Assembly (NCBI GenBank): GCA_039986595.1
Contig: JBDWQJ010000005.1
Coordinates: 590,540-654,539, forward strand
From: Lentilitoribacter sp039986595
GTDB taxonomy: Bacteria > Pseudomonadota > Alphaproteobacteria > Rhizobiales > Rhizobiaceae
Direction of reading: 5' to 3'
DNA length: 64,000 bases
A program made the position numbers and the translations under genes. This document shows positions 52,733 through 61,258 of the stretch, piece by piece. Every line of letters begins with the position of its first letter. Within the stretch, counting starts at the first letter, position 1. The notes under the pieces are model-generated. The model worked only from the letters and a program-made list of their open reading frames with translations, searched no databases and was not told the origin of the DNA.

Positions 52733-53045
52733 ATTGCTAATCCCTTTGTAAAAACTATTAGCTTTTTGCGTCTTGGAGCTATAACGCTATAGACAAGAAG
52801 GGTCTAGTCACCAAAAATCTTTGCGTGAAATTATCTTCCTTCTTCACTCTGCTTGAAGATTTTTCCATAGTCATTTTTAACGTAACCTCGCATAATAAAA
52901 ACTAATGACAGACATTAGCCACACTTATGCGTGTAAAATTATCATATAAGACTTGCAGTTATTGTTGAGCTCGCTAATATAGATGCAAAAAGTCCAAAAA
53001 ATGAGAAAAAAATACTAAAAACAGGGTTCGGGAGTTAAATTTGGC
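52733..53045. promoter_or_regulatory. Divergent promoter region: biotin/acyl-CoA operon and betaine transporter
   Basis: A 313-nt gap. On the plus strand TTGCAG (52953-52958) and TAATAT (52975-52980) with 16 nt between them could drive the ABC transporter genes. Closer to the thioesterase gene, CTATA-ACGC-TATAG at 52779-52792 is a small inverted repeat 47 nt before its ATG and a candidate operator. It does not fit the BioR consensus (TTATCTATAA type). No leader peptide or riboswitch was recognised. Confidence 0.4.
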
Positions 53046-54107
53046 ATGATCACATCAGGTGACGAAAATGTCGTGGTGGCCAATAATGTCTGGAAAATAT
53101 TTGGGGATCGCGCCAAAGAGGCATTAGAAGCCATTAGGAAAGATAATCTTTCTAAAGCTGAAGTTTTGGAAGAGTACGGTGCAGTCGTTGGCGTGAAAGA
53201 TGTAAGCATCAGCGTCAACAAAGGCGAAGTTTTTTGTATCATGGGCCTTTCTGGCTCAGGCAAATCCACACTGGTTCGCCATATTAATCGCCTCATTGAA
53301 CCAACGCATGGTGATATCCTCATCAACGGTGTCAATGTCGGTAATTTAAATGCTGAAGAATTGCGGGCCATGCGCGCCGACAAAATCGGCATGGTGTTTC
53401 AAAATATGGCACTGCTTCCACACCGCACCGTCAGTGACAACATTGCTTTCTCACTCGAGTTGAGAAATGTCGACGCATTTACGCGTTCCCAAGCTGCGGA
53501 AAAGGTGATCGAAACTGTGAGCTTGCAAGGTTATGGCGACAGATACCCATCACAATTATCAGGCGGAATGCAGCAACGTGTTGGTTTGGCCAGAGCGTTA
53601 GCTGCTGACCCAGACATTCTATTGATGGATGAGCCATTTTCAGCGCTTGATCCACTTATCAGGCGTGGTCTGCAAGACGAATTTTTAGCTTTATCAAAAG
53701 TTATGAAGAAAACAACATTGTTCATTACGCACGATTTGGATGAAGCCATTCGCATGGGTTCACGTATTGCCATTATGAAGGATGGTGAAATCGTTCAGAT
53801 CGGAACGCCTGAAGATATCGTGACAAAACCAGCGGATAAATATGTAGCTGACTTTGTTGCTGGAATTTCTAAACTGAAATTGATCTTTGCGCACACAATC
53901 ATGCAACCCATTGCTAAGTACGAAAAGAACAACGGCAAAATTAAGGACATCGATGCTTGTCCAAAAGCAGACACTGAGGACGATCTAGATACACTTGTCG
54001 GACACGCAGTAGGTCAAGACAATCCGGTCGTGATCATGAGTGATGGAAAACCTGTCGGTATTGTAACCAAAGATGCACTTTTACGCGGCGTTCAGGGGGA
54101 AGCATAA
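53046..54107 (+). CDS. Choline/glycine-betaine ABC transporter ATP-binding protein (ProV/ChoV-like)
   Basis: A 353-residue ATPase with Walker A GLSGSGKST, Q-loop MVFQNMALLPHRTVSDN, signature LSGGMQQRVGLARALA, Walker B ILLMDEPFSALDP and H-loop LFITHDLDEA. The N-terminal text VWKIFGDRAKEALEAIRKDN matches ProV-type betaine ATPases. The C-terminal tail (about residues 275-350) is a degenerate CBS-like unit, ending SDGKPVGIVTKDALLRGV, rather than a full CBS pair. First gene of a three-gene transporter. Confidence 0.9.
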   Translation: MITSGDENVVVANNVWKIFGDRAKEALEAIRKDNLSKAEVLEEYGAVVGVKDVSISVNKGEVFCIMGLSGSGKSTLVRHINRLIEPTHGDILINGVNVGNLNAEELRAMRADKIGMVFQNMALLPHRTVSDNIAFSLELRNVDAFTRSQAAEKVIETVSLQGYGDRYPSQLSGGMQQRVGLARALAADPDILLMDEPFSALDPLIRRGLQDEFLALSKVMKKTTLFITHDLDEAIRMGSRIAIMKDGEIVQIGTPEDIVTKPADKYVADFVAGISKLKLIFAHTIMQPIAKYEKNNGKIKDIDACPKADTEDDLDTLVGHAVGQDNPVVIMSDGKPVGIVTKDALLRGVQGEA

Positions 54108-54108
54108 A

Positions 54109-55650
54109 ATGGATAAAGATCTTCTTAAGCCATTTAAAGAGTTTGCAGGTCCAAACGGCGAATATTATGGCAATACATTTCTAAAAATTCAAAAAGCGAC
54201 GCTTGGCAAGTTTCACATCAATTTTGCAGCTGCTATTGGAAGCTTTATTTGGGCAGCTTTACGAGGCAATTGGTTCCTATTCTGGATCGGCTTTTTGGTC
54301 GATCTCGTAGCGCTTATCAATCTTGCATTGGTTTCTAAATACGCACAGGCTGCTATTGATAATGCCGATAAAGACTATCTAGTTGTCAGATATGAGGGCT
54401 GGTCAGCAGATCACCTGCTTGGCGCTATCCTCGTATTTATCATCGGTCGCCTGTTCCTTGGTTGGCTTGCGGATCGCGTTTATTACAACCAATACAACAA
54501 ATGGCGCGTAGATCACGGTGTCAGTTCCGGATCAAAATCATCACGCCTTATACTTGTGGCTGTTATTGCGGCGCTTATCGCCCCATTAATGCTCTATCGT
54601 TCAAGCCAATTTGCACCTGATGCACGCACATGTATTAAGCAAGACCGCGCGATTGAAAAAGGCGAGACCGTACCATTTAAAGATAAATTTGATTGCGCCG
54701 TTATTGGTGAGTTTCCAACCCTTGTTTGGCTGGAAAGACCCGATGAGATCACCTATCCACGTGATGAAAACGGAAACCGCTTCATTGAGCGCAAGCCAGC
54801 ACGAGATGGTCTACCGCCACTTGATCTTAACAAATATGCAGCGCAAGCGATTGATGATGGTATTGGCTATCTAACTGCATTTTATGGCTTCTTCTTTGAT
54901 GGCATTACTGCTTTTCTAAGAACCATGCTGAACATGATCACAGCGGTATTCGTGGGAACACCGTGGATTATTGCCATGGGTGCGATCTTAGCAATCTCAT
55001 TCTTCCTTGCTGGCACGCGAATTACCATTTTTGTCGGTGCTTCGCTTGCATATCTAGCACTATTTGGGTTCTGGCAAACTGCGATGGATACACTTTCGCT
55101 CGTTGCAGCATCATCCATCATTTGTGTCGTCTTTGGCTTGCCGCTGGGTGTCTGGGTCGGAAAATCAACTCGAGGGCAGAGTATCGTCACGCCGATTTTG
55201 GACATCATGCAAACGATACCATCATTTGTATATCTTCTTCCTGCCGTGGCATTCTTCTCCATCGGCAAACCACCAGGCATCCTAGCGACTGTGATTTTCG
55301 CGATGCCACCTATGGTGCGTCTAACAGCATTGGGCCTACGTCATGTGCCGGAGAATACAAAGGAAGCAGCACTTGCATTCGGAGCGAACCCGAGACAATT
55401 GCTGACAAAAGTCGAGCTTCCACTTGCGCTACCTTCCATCATGGCAGGGGTTAATCAGGTCGTCATGATGAGCCTTTCCATGGTTGTGGTTGCAGCTCTC
55501 ATCGGTGCTGGCGGTATGGGCTTTATTGTTACAGAAGCTCTTGCAAACACTCGCACGGGTGCTGGGGTTTTAGCGGGGATCGGAATTGCACTATTGGCCA
55601 TGATGGTTGATCGTGTTGTTCAAAAGGCTAATCCTACAGCCGAAAAATAA
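54109..55650 (+). CDS. Choline/glycine-betaine ABC transporter permease (ProW-like, extended)
   Basis: A 513-residue permease. The C-terminal half has the ABC permease core with LALRHVPENT-like loop (LGLRHVPENTKEAALAFGAN) and five to six helices. The N-terminal half adds hydrophobic helices and a long loop with paired cysteines (DARTCIKQDRAI and KFDCAVIGEF) that could form a periplasmic disulfide. The ATG at 54109 lies 1 nt after the ATPase stop, behind GGGGGA; the frame is open 12 codons upstream. Confidence 0.88.
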   Translation: MDKDLLKPFKEFAGPNGEYYGNTFLKIQKATLGKFHINFAAAIGSFIWAALRGNWFLFWIGFLVDLVALINLALVSKYAQAAIDNADKDYLVVRYEGWSADHLLGAILVFIIGRLFLGWLADRVYYNQYNKWRVDHGVSSGSKSSRLILVAVIAALIAPLMLYRSSQFAPDARTCIKQDRAIEKGETVPFKDKFDCAVIGEFPTLVWLERPDEITYPRDENGNRFIERKPARDGLPPLDLNKYAAQAIDDGIGYLTAFYGFFFDGITAFLRTMLNMITAVFVGTPWIIAMGAILAISFFLAGTRITIFVGASLAYLALFGFWQTAMDTLSLVAASSIICVVFGLPLGVWVGKSTRGQSIVTPILDIMQTIPSFVYLLPAVAFFSIGKPPGILATVIFAMPPMVRLTALGLRHVPENTKEAALAFGANPRQLLTKVELPLALPSIMAGVNQVVMMSLSMVVVAALIGAGGMGFIVTEALANTRTGAGVLAGIGIALLAMMVDRVVQKANPTAEK

Positions 55651-55720
55651 CGAACACATTCATCGGCAGTCATGATCTGCCGATGATCAAATTAAAAATT
55701 GAGTTACAAGGGAGACTATA

Positions 55721-56677
55721 ATGAAACTCATCAAAACACTAACACTTGCAGCAGCTCTAACTGCGTCTGCATCGACATTTAGCTACGCAGCAGATGCAAA
55801 GGTTGCCATCTCTGATCTTAACTGGACAGGCGCGAAGGCAATCGCTCACGTTCTTAAAGCCGTTATCGAAGGCCCACTAGGTTCTGAAGCTGACATCATC
55901 GAAGGTCTTTCTGATCAATCGATTATCAGTGCTGGCATGGATAAAGGTGATGGTTCTGCAGATGTTTGGACAGACATGTGGATGCCAAACCAGCAAGGCC
56001 CATGGGACAAATACATTGTTGAAGCGAAATCTGTCGCTCACAACAAACCATATCTTGGCACACAGCAAATGTATGTTCCTGCATACTTGGCTGACAAGAT
56101 CAAAAACTTTGACGATCTAAACGATCCAGAACTTGCTGCAATGTTTGATTCAGACGGCAACGGCAAAGGCGAATACTGGGCGGGTGATGCGTCTTGGAAG
56201 TCTACTAAAATTTGGCAAGTAAAAATGAAAGATTACGGTCTTTCAGAACTTTGGGAGCCAAACATCATTTCTGACGCGACTTTTAAAGCTCAGCTGAAAT
56301 CTGCATACGGCAACCAAAAGCCAATCATGTTCTACTATTGGACACCAGAGTGGATCCACGCAGCATACGATCTTGCACCACTAGCTGAGCCAGATGGAAC
56401 AGAAGGTTGTATTGATCTTAAACTAGACGGTGAAGACTGGCTTGAAGCATCAACAGCTTCTTGTAAAACACCTGACGCTGAAATCTTCGTATCTTACTCA
56501 AAATCATTGGAACAGCGTAACCCTGCTGCTGCAAAATTCTTGAGCCAAGTACAATTTGACCCAGCGACAGTGAACGACTGGATCTTGAAAATTGGTCGTG
56601 ATGAAATGGACCCACAAGATGTTGCAGAAGAGTGGGTTGCAGCAAACCCAGACATCGTAAACGCTTGGATTAAATAA
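55721..56677 (+). CDS. Choline/glycine-betaine periplasmic binding protein (ProX/OpuAC-like)
   Basis: A 318-residue protein with a signal peptide (residues 1-24, ending TFSYAADA). The mature part has WTGAKAIAHVLK, ADVWTDMWMPNQQGPW and YYWTPEWIHA, whose Trp and Tyr residues are of the kind that form the aromatic cage for quaternary amines. Two Cys (GCIDLK and ASCKTP) may pair. It delivers the osmoprotectant to the permease encoded upstream; a terminator follows. Confidence 0.88.
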   Translation: MKLIKTLTLAAALTASASTFSYAADAKVAISDLNWTGAKAIAHVLKAVIEGPLGSEADIIEGLSDQSIISAGMDKGDGSADVWTDMWMPNQQGPWDKYIVEAKSVAHNKPYLGTQQMYVPAYLADKIKNFDDLNDPELAAMFDSDGNGKGEYWAGDASWKSTKIWQVKMKDYGLSELWEPNIISDATFKAQLKSAYGNQKPIMFYYWTPEWIHAAYDLAPLAEPDGTEGCIDLKLDGEDWLEASTASCKTPDAEIFVSYSKSLEQRNPAAAKFLSQVQFDPATVNDWILKIGRDEMDPQDVAEEWVAANPDIVNAWIK

Positions 56678-56700
56678 GATCTAACAATTACTTTTGTTTA

Positions 56701-56735
56701 AAGCCGTCGGAACTATGTTTCGGCGGCTTTTTTTG
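56701..56735 (+). terminator. Intrinsic terminator after betaine-transporter operon
   Basis: AAGCCGTCG / CGGCGGCTT (one G-T wobble) with a loop that can extend the stem, followed by seven T residues. It lies 23 nt after the binding-protein stop. Confidence 0.88.
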
Positions 56736-56794
56736 TTTGATTGTTTTCCATCTTATTCTTACGACATCTTTCGATGGCTCTGTATAATGGGGCA

Positions 56795-57973
56795 ATGTCG
56801 AATCGAACATCTTCTTTTTCAAATGGCTTGCAAATCCTTATCCTTTGGGTAATCGGACTAACAGCAGCAATGCAATTTGCAAAATTAAGCCTAACCTTCA
56901 ATGTTTTGCGAGAGGCTTATCCTGATGCAGGTTCCAGCCTTGGTCTTATTGTATCAATCATTGGGTTGGTTGGTATTCTCTTCGGACTATGGGCAAGTTC
57001 GGTCGTATCGCGTTTTGGCTTCAAACGTCTCTTGATCTATGCGCTATTGTTAGGTGCTGCTTGCTCATTTTATCAATCGTTTTTACCAGACTTAACATCC
57101 ATGCTGATAAGCCGCGTGATTGAAGGGCTTTCGCATTTGGTCATTGTCGTTGCTGCACCAACCATGATTTCTAACTTTAGCCCCGAGAAATTTAAAAGCG
57201 CCACTATGACCTTATGGAGTACTTTTTTCGGCGTTGCTTTTACTATCACATCATGGGTGGGATTACCCTTCCAACAAGCTTATGGAATTGATAGCTTCTT
57301 ACAAGTGCATGCGAGCATCATGCTGATTTTAGCTGTCATCGCATATATCTATTTGCCAGAATTAGACATCAAAAATTCCGCACCTCGCAGCATGAACATC
57401 AAAGGTTTATTCAAAACTCATTACGATGTTTATCGCTCGCCATATGTTTCAGCCCCTGCTTTCGGCTGGTTGTTTTACACACTGACATATGTCTCGCTTT
57501 TAACAATCTTGCCTGATCTATTCACACAAGAGACCAGCGCATTTTATCTCGGTCTATTGCCCATTGTTAGCATTGGCGCATCGCTTTTTTGTGGTGTGTT
57601 TTTACTGACAAAGTTTAAGGCTGTGAATGTTGCGATCTTCGGGTTTATCGGATCAGCAATTTCCATCAGCTTATTGATGACAGGTGTGCAGATCGAATTC
57701 GTCGCAATTTCAATATTTGTGATGTTGGGCGTCATTCAAAGTGCGAACTTTGCCTCAATCCCAGCTTTAAATTCCGATGTAAAAGATCTAGCAAACGCAA
57801 ATGGAGCCGTGGCGCAAATGGGAAATTTAGGAAACACCACAGGAACGCCTATTTTGCTCTCAGTACTAGCTGTTTCAGGCATGAACGGCATGATCATTTT
57901 AATCACGCTCATCTATTTAGGCGGCGCTATAGCGCACATTTTACTGGCTAGAAAACGTATCAGAATAAGCTAG
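56795..57973 (+). CDS. Major facilitator superfamily permease (CynX/NimT-like)
   Basis: About 392 residues with twelve predicted helices and MFS signatures: GLWASSVVSRFGFKRLLIY after helix 2, and NLGNTTGTPILLSVL near helix 11. Substrate unknown. A TATAAT at 56783-56788 ends 6 nt before the ATG at 56795, which would make the message leaderless; starts further upstream (56741 or 56774) would put this -10 element inside the coding region. It is followed 7 nt later by the convergent agmatinase gene. Confidence 0.78.
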   Translation: MSNRTSSFSNGLQILILWVIGLTAAMQFAKLSLTFNVLREAYPDAGSSLGLIVSIIGLVGILFGLWASSVVSRFGFKRLLIYALLLGAACSFYQSFLPDLTSMLISRVIEGLSHLVIVVAAPTMISNFSPEKFKSATMTLWSTFFGVAFTITSWVGLPFQQAYGIDSFLQVHASIMLILAVIAYIYLPELDIKNSAPRSMNIKGLFKTHYDVYRSPYVSAPAFGWLFYTLTYVSLLTILPDLFTQETSAFYLGLLPIVSIGASLFCGVFLLTKFKAVNVAIFGFIGSAISISLLMTGVQIEFVAISIFVMLGVIQSANFASIPALNSDVKDLANANGAVAQMGNLGNTTGTPILLSVLAVSGMNGMIILITLIYLGGAIAHILLARKRIRIS

Positions 57974-57980
57974 ACCTTTA

Positions 57981-58832
57981 CTAAGCAAGCGCCATTAAAC
58001 CGTATGTCACCTGCGCTGCGGTGAAGTTCCACCCATCCATACCTTCAATAGGCGCCAATTCAACAACATCCATCCCAACAAAATTGCGTCCCTTCAAGGC
58101 AGATTTGACGATATGGATGGATTGAAAATACGACAACCCGCCAGGAACAGGTGTACCGGTTGCTGGCATTTGTGATGGATCTAAACCATCCAGATCATAA
58201 GAGACATAGATATCTTCTGGGAAATCATCGGGTAACTTCACCTCATTGATATTACCAAGATAAAGCTCTTCTGCATCAATGTGGAATACATTTAATTCAA
58301 TGCGGCGATCAACTTCTTCGCGGCATAAGGCTCGCACGCCAAACTGCGCAAGACGCGTCCCCTCATCACCCAATAATTGCATCACCGATGCGTGGGAGTG
58401 TTTTTCATTCTGATAGGCTTTTCGTAAATCTGCATGAGCGTCTATTTGCACAATCCCAATGGATCGCCCCAATGCACGTTCAACACCTTTCACAGCCCCA
58501 TAGGTCAAACTATGTTCGCCACCAATTGTGACAGGTATTTTACCAGCTTTTACGGCATTATATGTCCGCTCACTCAGACGTTCCATCACCTCAGGTAATG
58601 GACCAGAACAATCAACACCCGGTTCTGTAAAGACCCCTTCCTGACAAGGTTCAATTCCAAAACACAAGCGCTCCAATTGATCACTTGCTTCAAGTATCGC
58701 AAAAGGTCCTTTACCTGTGCCACTGCCATATGAAACGGTGCGTTCCAATGGCATGGGAATAACGCGAAATTTTGCCCGCGCCTCATCTCGTTCAAGATCG
58801 GTCAGTTCACTATCTAAAAAACAATTGGCCAT
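57981..58832 (-). CDS. speB: Agmatinase (ureohydrolase)
   Basis: A 283-residue manganese ureohydrolase. Metal ligands are in GGEHSLTYG (His), QIDAHADLR (Asp-x-His-x-Asp) and SYDLDGLDPS (Asp-x-x-x-Asp). Placed last in an operon with arginine decarboxylase, it should hydrolyse agmatine to putrescine and urea rather than act as arginase. It ends the route arginine to agmatine to putrescine, supplying the carboxyspermidine enzymes. It starts 1 nt before the decarboxylase stop region, so the two are coupled. Confidence 0.92.
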   Translation of the reverse strand: MANCFLDSELTDLERDEARAKFRVIPMPLERTVSYGSGTGKGPFAILEASDQLERLCFGIEPCQEGVFTEPGVDCSGPLPEVMERLSERTYNAVKAGKIPVTIGGEHSLTYGAVKGVERALGRSIGIVQIDAHADLRKAYQNEKHSHASVMQLLGDEGTRLAQFGVRALCREEVDRRIELNVFHIDAEELYLGNINEVKLPDDFPEDIYVSYDLDGLDPSQMPATGTPVPGGLSYFQSIHIVKSALKGRNFVGMDVVELAPIEGMDGWNFTAAQVTYGLMALA

Positions 58833-60017
58833 TTAAGAAATCCGCATCAAAAAGTCATCATAGGAAAATTCTCGAACCATACGCAATGTGTCCGATTTCG
58901 AATTCCAAATGGCTATCGCAGGAAGCGGCACACCATTAAATGTATTAGTTTTCACAAAAGAATAATGCGCTTGATCCAAAAACGCGATGCGATCACCTAT
59001 TTGTGGTTCCTGCGCAAAACAATAATCACCAATAACATCGCCAGCCAAGCAAGAAGGACCACCCAACCGATGCGGTGCGCCCTCATCTACTTCATTTAGC
59101 ATCTGCGGCCTGTAAGGTGCTTCAATAACATCCGGCATATGACATGTTGCAGAAATATCCGTGATCGCTAGCTTCATCTCATTTTCAGGTAAATCTAGAA
59201 TTTCGCCAACCAAAATCCCTGCATCAAGCGCAACAGCTTCACCTGGCTCTAGATAAACATCTAATCCGGTCTCTGCGCGAATATTTTGGATCAATTTGAT
59301 CAAGCCAGCTCGATCATAGTCAGATCTGGTGATGTGGTGTCCACCACCAAAGTTGAGCCATTTCAAGTCTGGTAAATATCTCTCAATTTTAGGTTTTACA
59401 GCTGACCATGTCCGTTCAAGCGGTGCAAACTCCTGTTCACACAAAGTATGAAAATGCAAACCATCCACATGTCGCATGATCTCATCAGTCAGTTGAGATA
59501 CAGGCGTTCCAAGGCGAGAAAATGGTGCACATGGATCGTATTTTTCAACAAGCCCTTCTGAGTGCTCAGGGTTTATACGTAAACCAATATGGATACTCTT
59601 CCCGCTATCTTTCACAATAGGTAAAAACCGCTCAAGCTGGACAGGTGAATTAAATATCAGATGATCACTAAGTTCAATGATCTCTGGCATATCTTCAATT
59701 TTATATCCGGCGCAATAAGTAGCTAATTCACCTGAATAATACTGCCGCGCTAATTTTGCTTCGAACAGCCCTGATGAACATGTGCCTGACAAATACCGGC
59801 TAATCAGAGGTCCAACAGCAGGCAGAGAAAACGCCTTTAACGCAGAAAGTATCTTTGCACCGGATTTATCAGAAATATCTGCAAGGATTTTAAGGTTATT
59901 TTCAATTACAGCTTCATCGATAACAAAACATGGGGAAGGCACACGGCTTAAATCAAACCGAGCAAATTCGCCCGGTCCGCCGGCTTGTGTTTCCATCATC
60001 GTTTGATCACTGGTCAT
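58833..60017 (-). CDS. nspC: Carboxynorspermidine/carboxyspermidine decarboxylase
   Basis: A 394-residue fold-III PLP enzyme. The PLP lysine is Lys61 (GAKILSALKAFS); other blocks are GLRINPEHSEGLVEKYDPCA, LHFHTLCEQEFAPL, NFGGGHHITR and LEPGEAVALDAG. It decarboxylates carboxyspermidine to spermidine. Its partner dehydrogenase is immediately upstream, 9 nt away. The last residues overlap the agmatinase start region. Confidence 0.93.
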   Translation of the reverse strand: MTSDQTMMETQAGGPGEFARFDLSRVPSPCFVIDEAVIENNLKILADISDKSGAKILSALKAFSLPAVGPLISRYLSGTCSSGLFEAKLARQYYSGELATYCAGYKIEDMPEIIELSDHLIFNSPVQLERFLPIVKDSGKSIHIGLRINPEHSEGLVEKYDPCAPFSRLGTPVSQLTDEIMRHVDGLHFHTLCEQEFAPLERTWSAVKPKIERYLPDLKWLNFGGGHHITRSDYDRAGLIKLIQNIRAETGLDVYLEPGEAVALDAGILVGEILDLPENEMKLAITDISATCHMPDVIEAPYRPQMLNEVDEGAPHRLGGPSCLAGDVIGDYCFAQEPQIGDRIAFLDQAHYSFVKTNTFNGVPLPAIAIWNSKSDTLRMVREFSYDDFLMRIS

Positions 60018-60026
60018 GTAAGAACC

Positions 60027-61247
60027 TTAAAATTCAACGGGTCCGTCTAATTCATGGACTTGCCACGGCAAACCATGAACATTGAGCATATCCATATAAT
60101 CATCTGGATCGAGCTGCTCAGTATTCCAAACACCCGGCTCAGCCCAATTTCCTTTTAGGATTTGTGCAGCTCCAATCATCGCAGGAACGCCTGTTGTATA
60201 AGCAACGGCTTGCGAACCAACTTCCGCATAACACTCTTCATGATCACAGATATTATAGATATAGTAGGTTTTCTCAGCGCCATTTTTTAGACCAGTCGCG
60301 ATGTCACCAATACAGGTTTTACCTTTGGTCAACTCACCCAATTCGCTCGGATCTGGCAGCACTGTTTTTAAGAACTGCAATGGAACAATTTCAACACCTT
60401 CGTGCATAACAGGCTCAATGCCAGTCATACCAACATTTTGCAGCACAGTGACGTGATTGATATATGCATCACCAAATGTCATCCAAAAACGAGCACGCTC
60501 CAATTCTGGAAAATGCGTTTTCATACTCTCAAGTTCTTCATGATACATAAGGTACATGTTCTTTTTCCCAACACTTGGGAAATCAAACTCAACCTTCTGC
60601 GACATCGCGGGTGTTGTCACCCACTCGCCATTTTGCCAATGGCGCGCTGGTGCCGTGACTTCGCGAATATTAATCTCTGGATTAAAGTTTGTCGCAAACG
60701 CTTTGCCATTATCACCACCATTACAATCCAAGATATCGATTTGGCGGATGGTATCTAGTTTATGCTTGCGCAGCCATGTTGCAAAAACACTTGTTACGCC
60801 CGGATCAAAGCCAGACCCAAGGATCGCAGTAAGTCCCGCTTTCTTAAAGCGATCTTGATAGGCCCATTGCCAAGAATATTCAAACTCAGCCTTTTCAGGC
60901 GGTTCATAATTGGCCGTATCCATATAATTAATACCAGCTTCAAGACACGCGTCCATAAGAGCAAGATCCTGATATGGCAAAGCCAAATTAACCAGTAGTT
61001 CAGCACCCGTTTGTTTTATCAAACGCACAGTAGCTGCAACATCCATTGCATCAACTTCGGCTGTTTTAATCTCAACGCCAAAGCGCTGTTTCACCGCTGA
61101 GGCAATCTCATCACATTTGAATTTACGACGGCTCGCGAGCGTTATATCGCTAAAGATATCTGAGTTCATCGCCATTTTATGCACAGCAACCGAACCGACG
61201 CCACCGGCACCAACAACAAGCACTTTACCCATGGATATTCCTTTCAA
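60027..61247 (-). CDS. lys1/cansdh: Carboxynorspermidine/carboxyspermidine synthase (dehydrogenase)
   Basis: A 406-residue saccharopine-dehydrogenase-family enzyme with N-terminal Rossmann motif VLVVGAGGVGSVAVHKMA. Family blocks are NLALPYQDLALMDACLEAGI, NYMDTANYEPPEKAEFEYSW and LGSGFDPGVTSVFATWLRKH. It condenses putrescine with aspartate semialdehyde using NADPH to give carboxyspermidine. The neighbouring decarboxylase and arginine decarboxylase strongly support this over lysine metabolism. An ATG 5 codons downstream (MGKVLVVGAGG) is an equally possible start. Confidence 0.9.
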   Translation of the reverse strand: MKGISMGKVLVVGAGGVGSVAVHKMAMNSDIFSDITLASRRKFKCDEIASAVKQRFGVEIKTAEVDAMDVAATVRLIKQTGAELLVNLALPYQDLALMDACLEAGINYMDTANYEPPEKAEFEYSWQWAYQDRFKKAGLTAILGSGFDPGVTSVFATWLRKHKLDTIRQIDILDCNGGDNGKAFATNFNPEINIREVTAPARHWQNGEWVTTPAMSQKVEFDFPSVGKKNMYLMYHEELESMKTHFPELERARFWMTFGDAYINHVTVLQNVGMTGIEPVMHEGVEIVPLQFLKTVLPDPSELGELTKGKTCIGDIATGLKNGAEKTYYIYNICDHEECYAEVGSQAVAYTTGVPAMIGAAQILKGNWAEPGVWNTEQLDPDDYMDMLNVHGLPWQVHELDGPVEF

Positions 61248-61258
61248 ATTTGGTGAAA

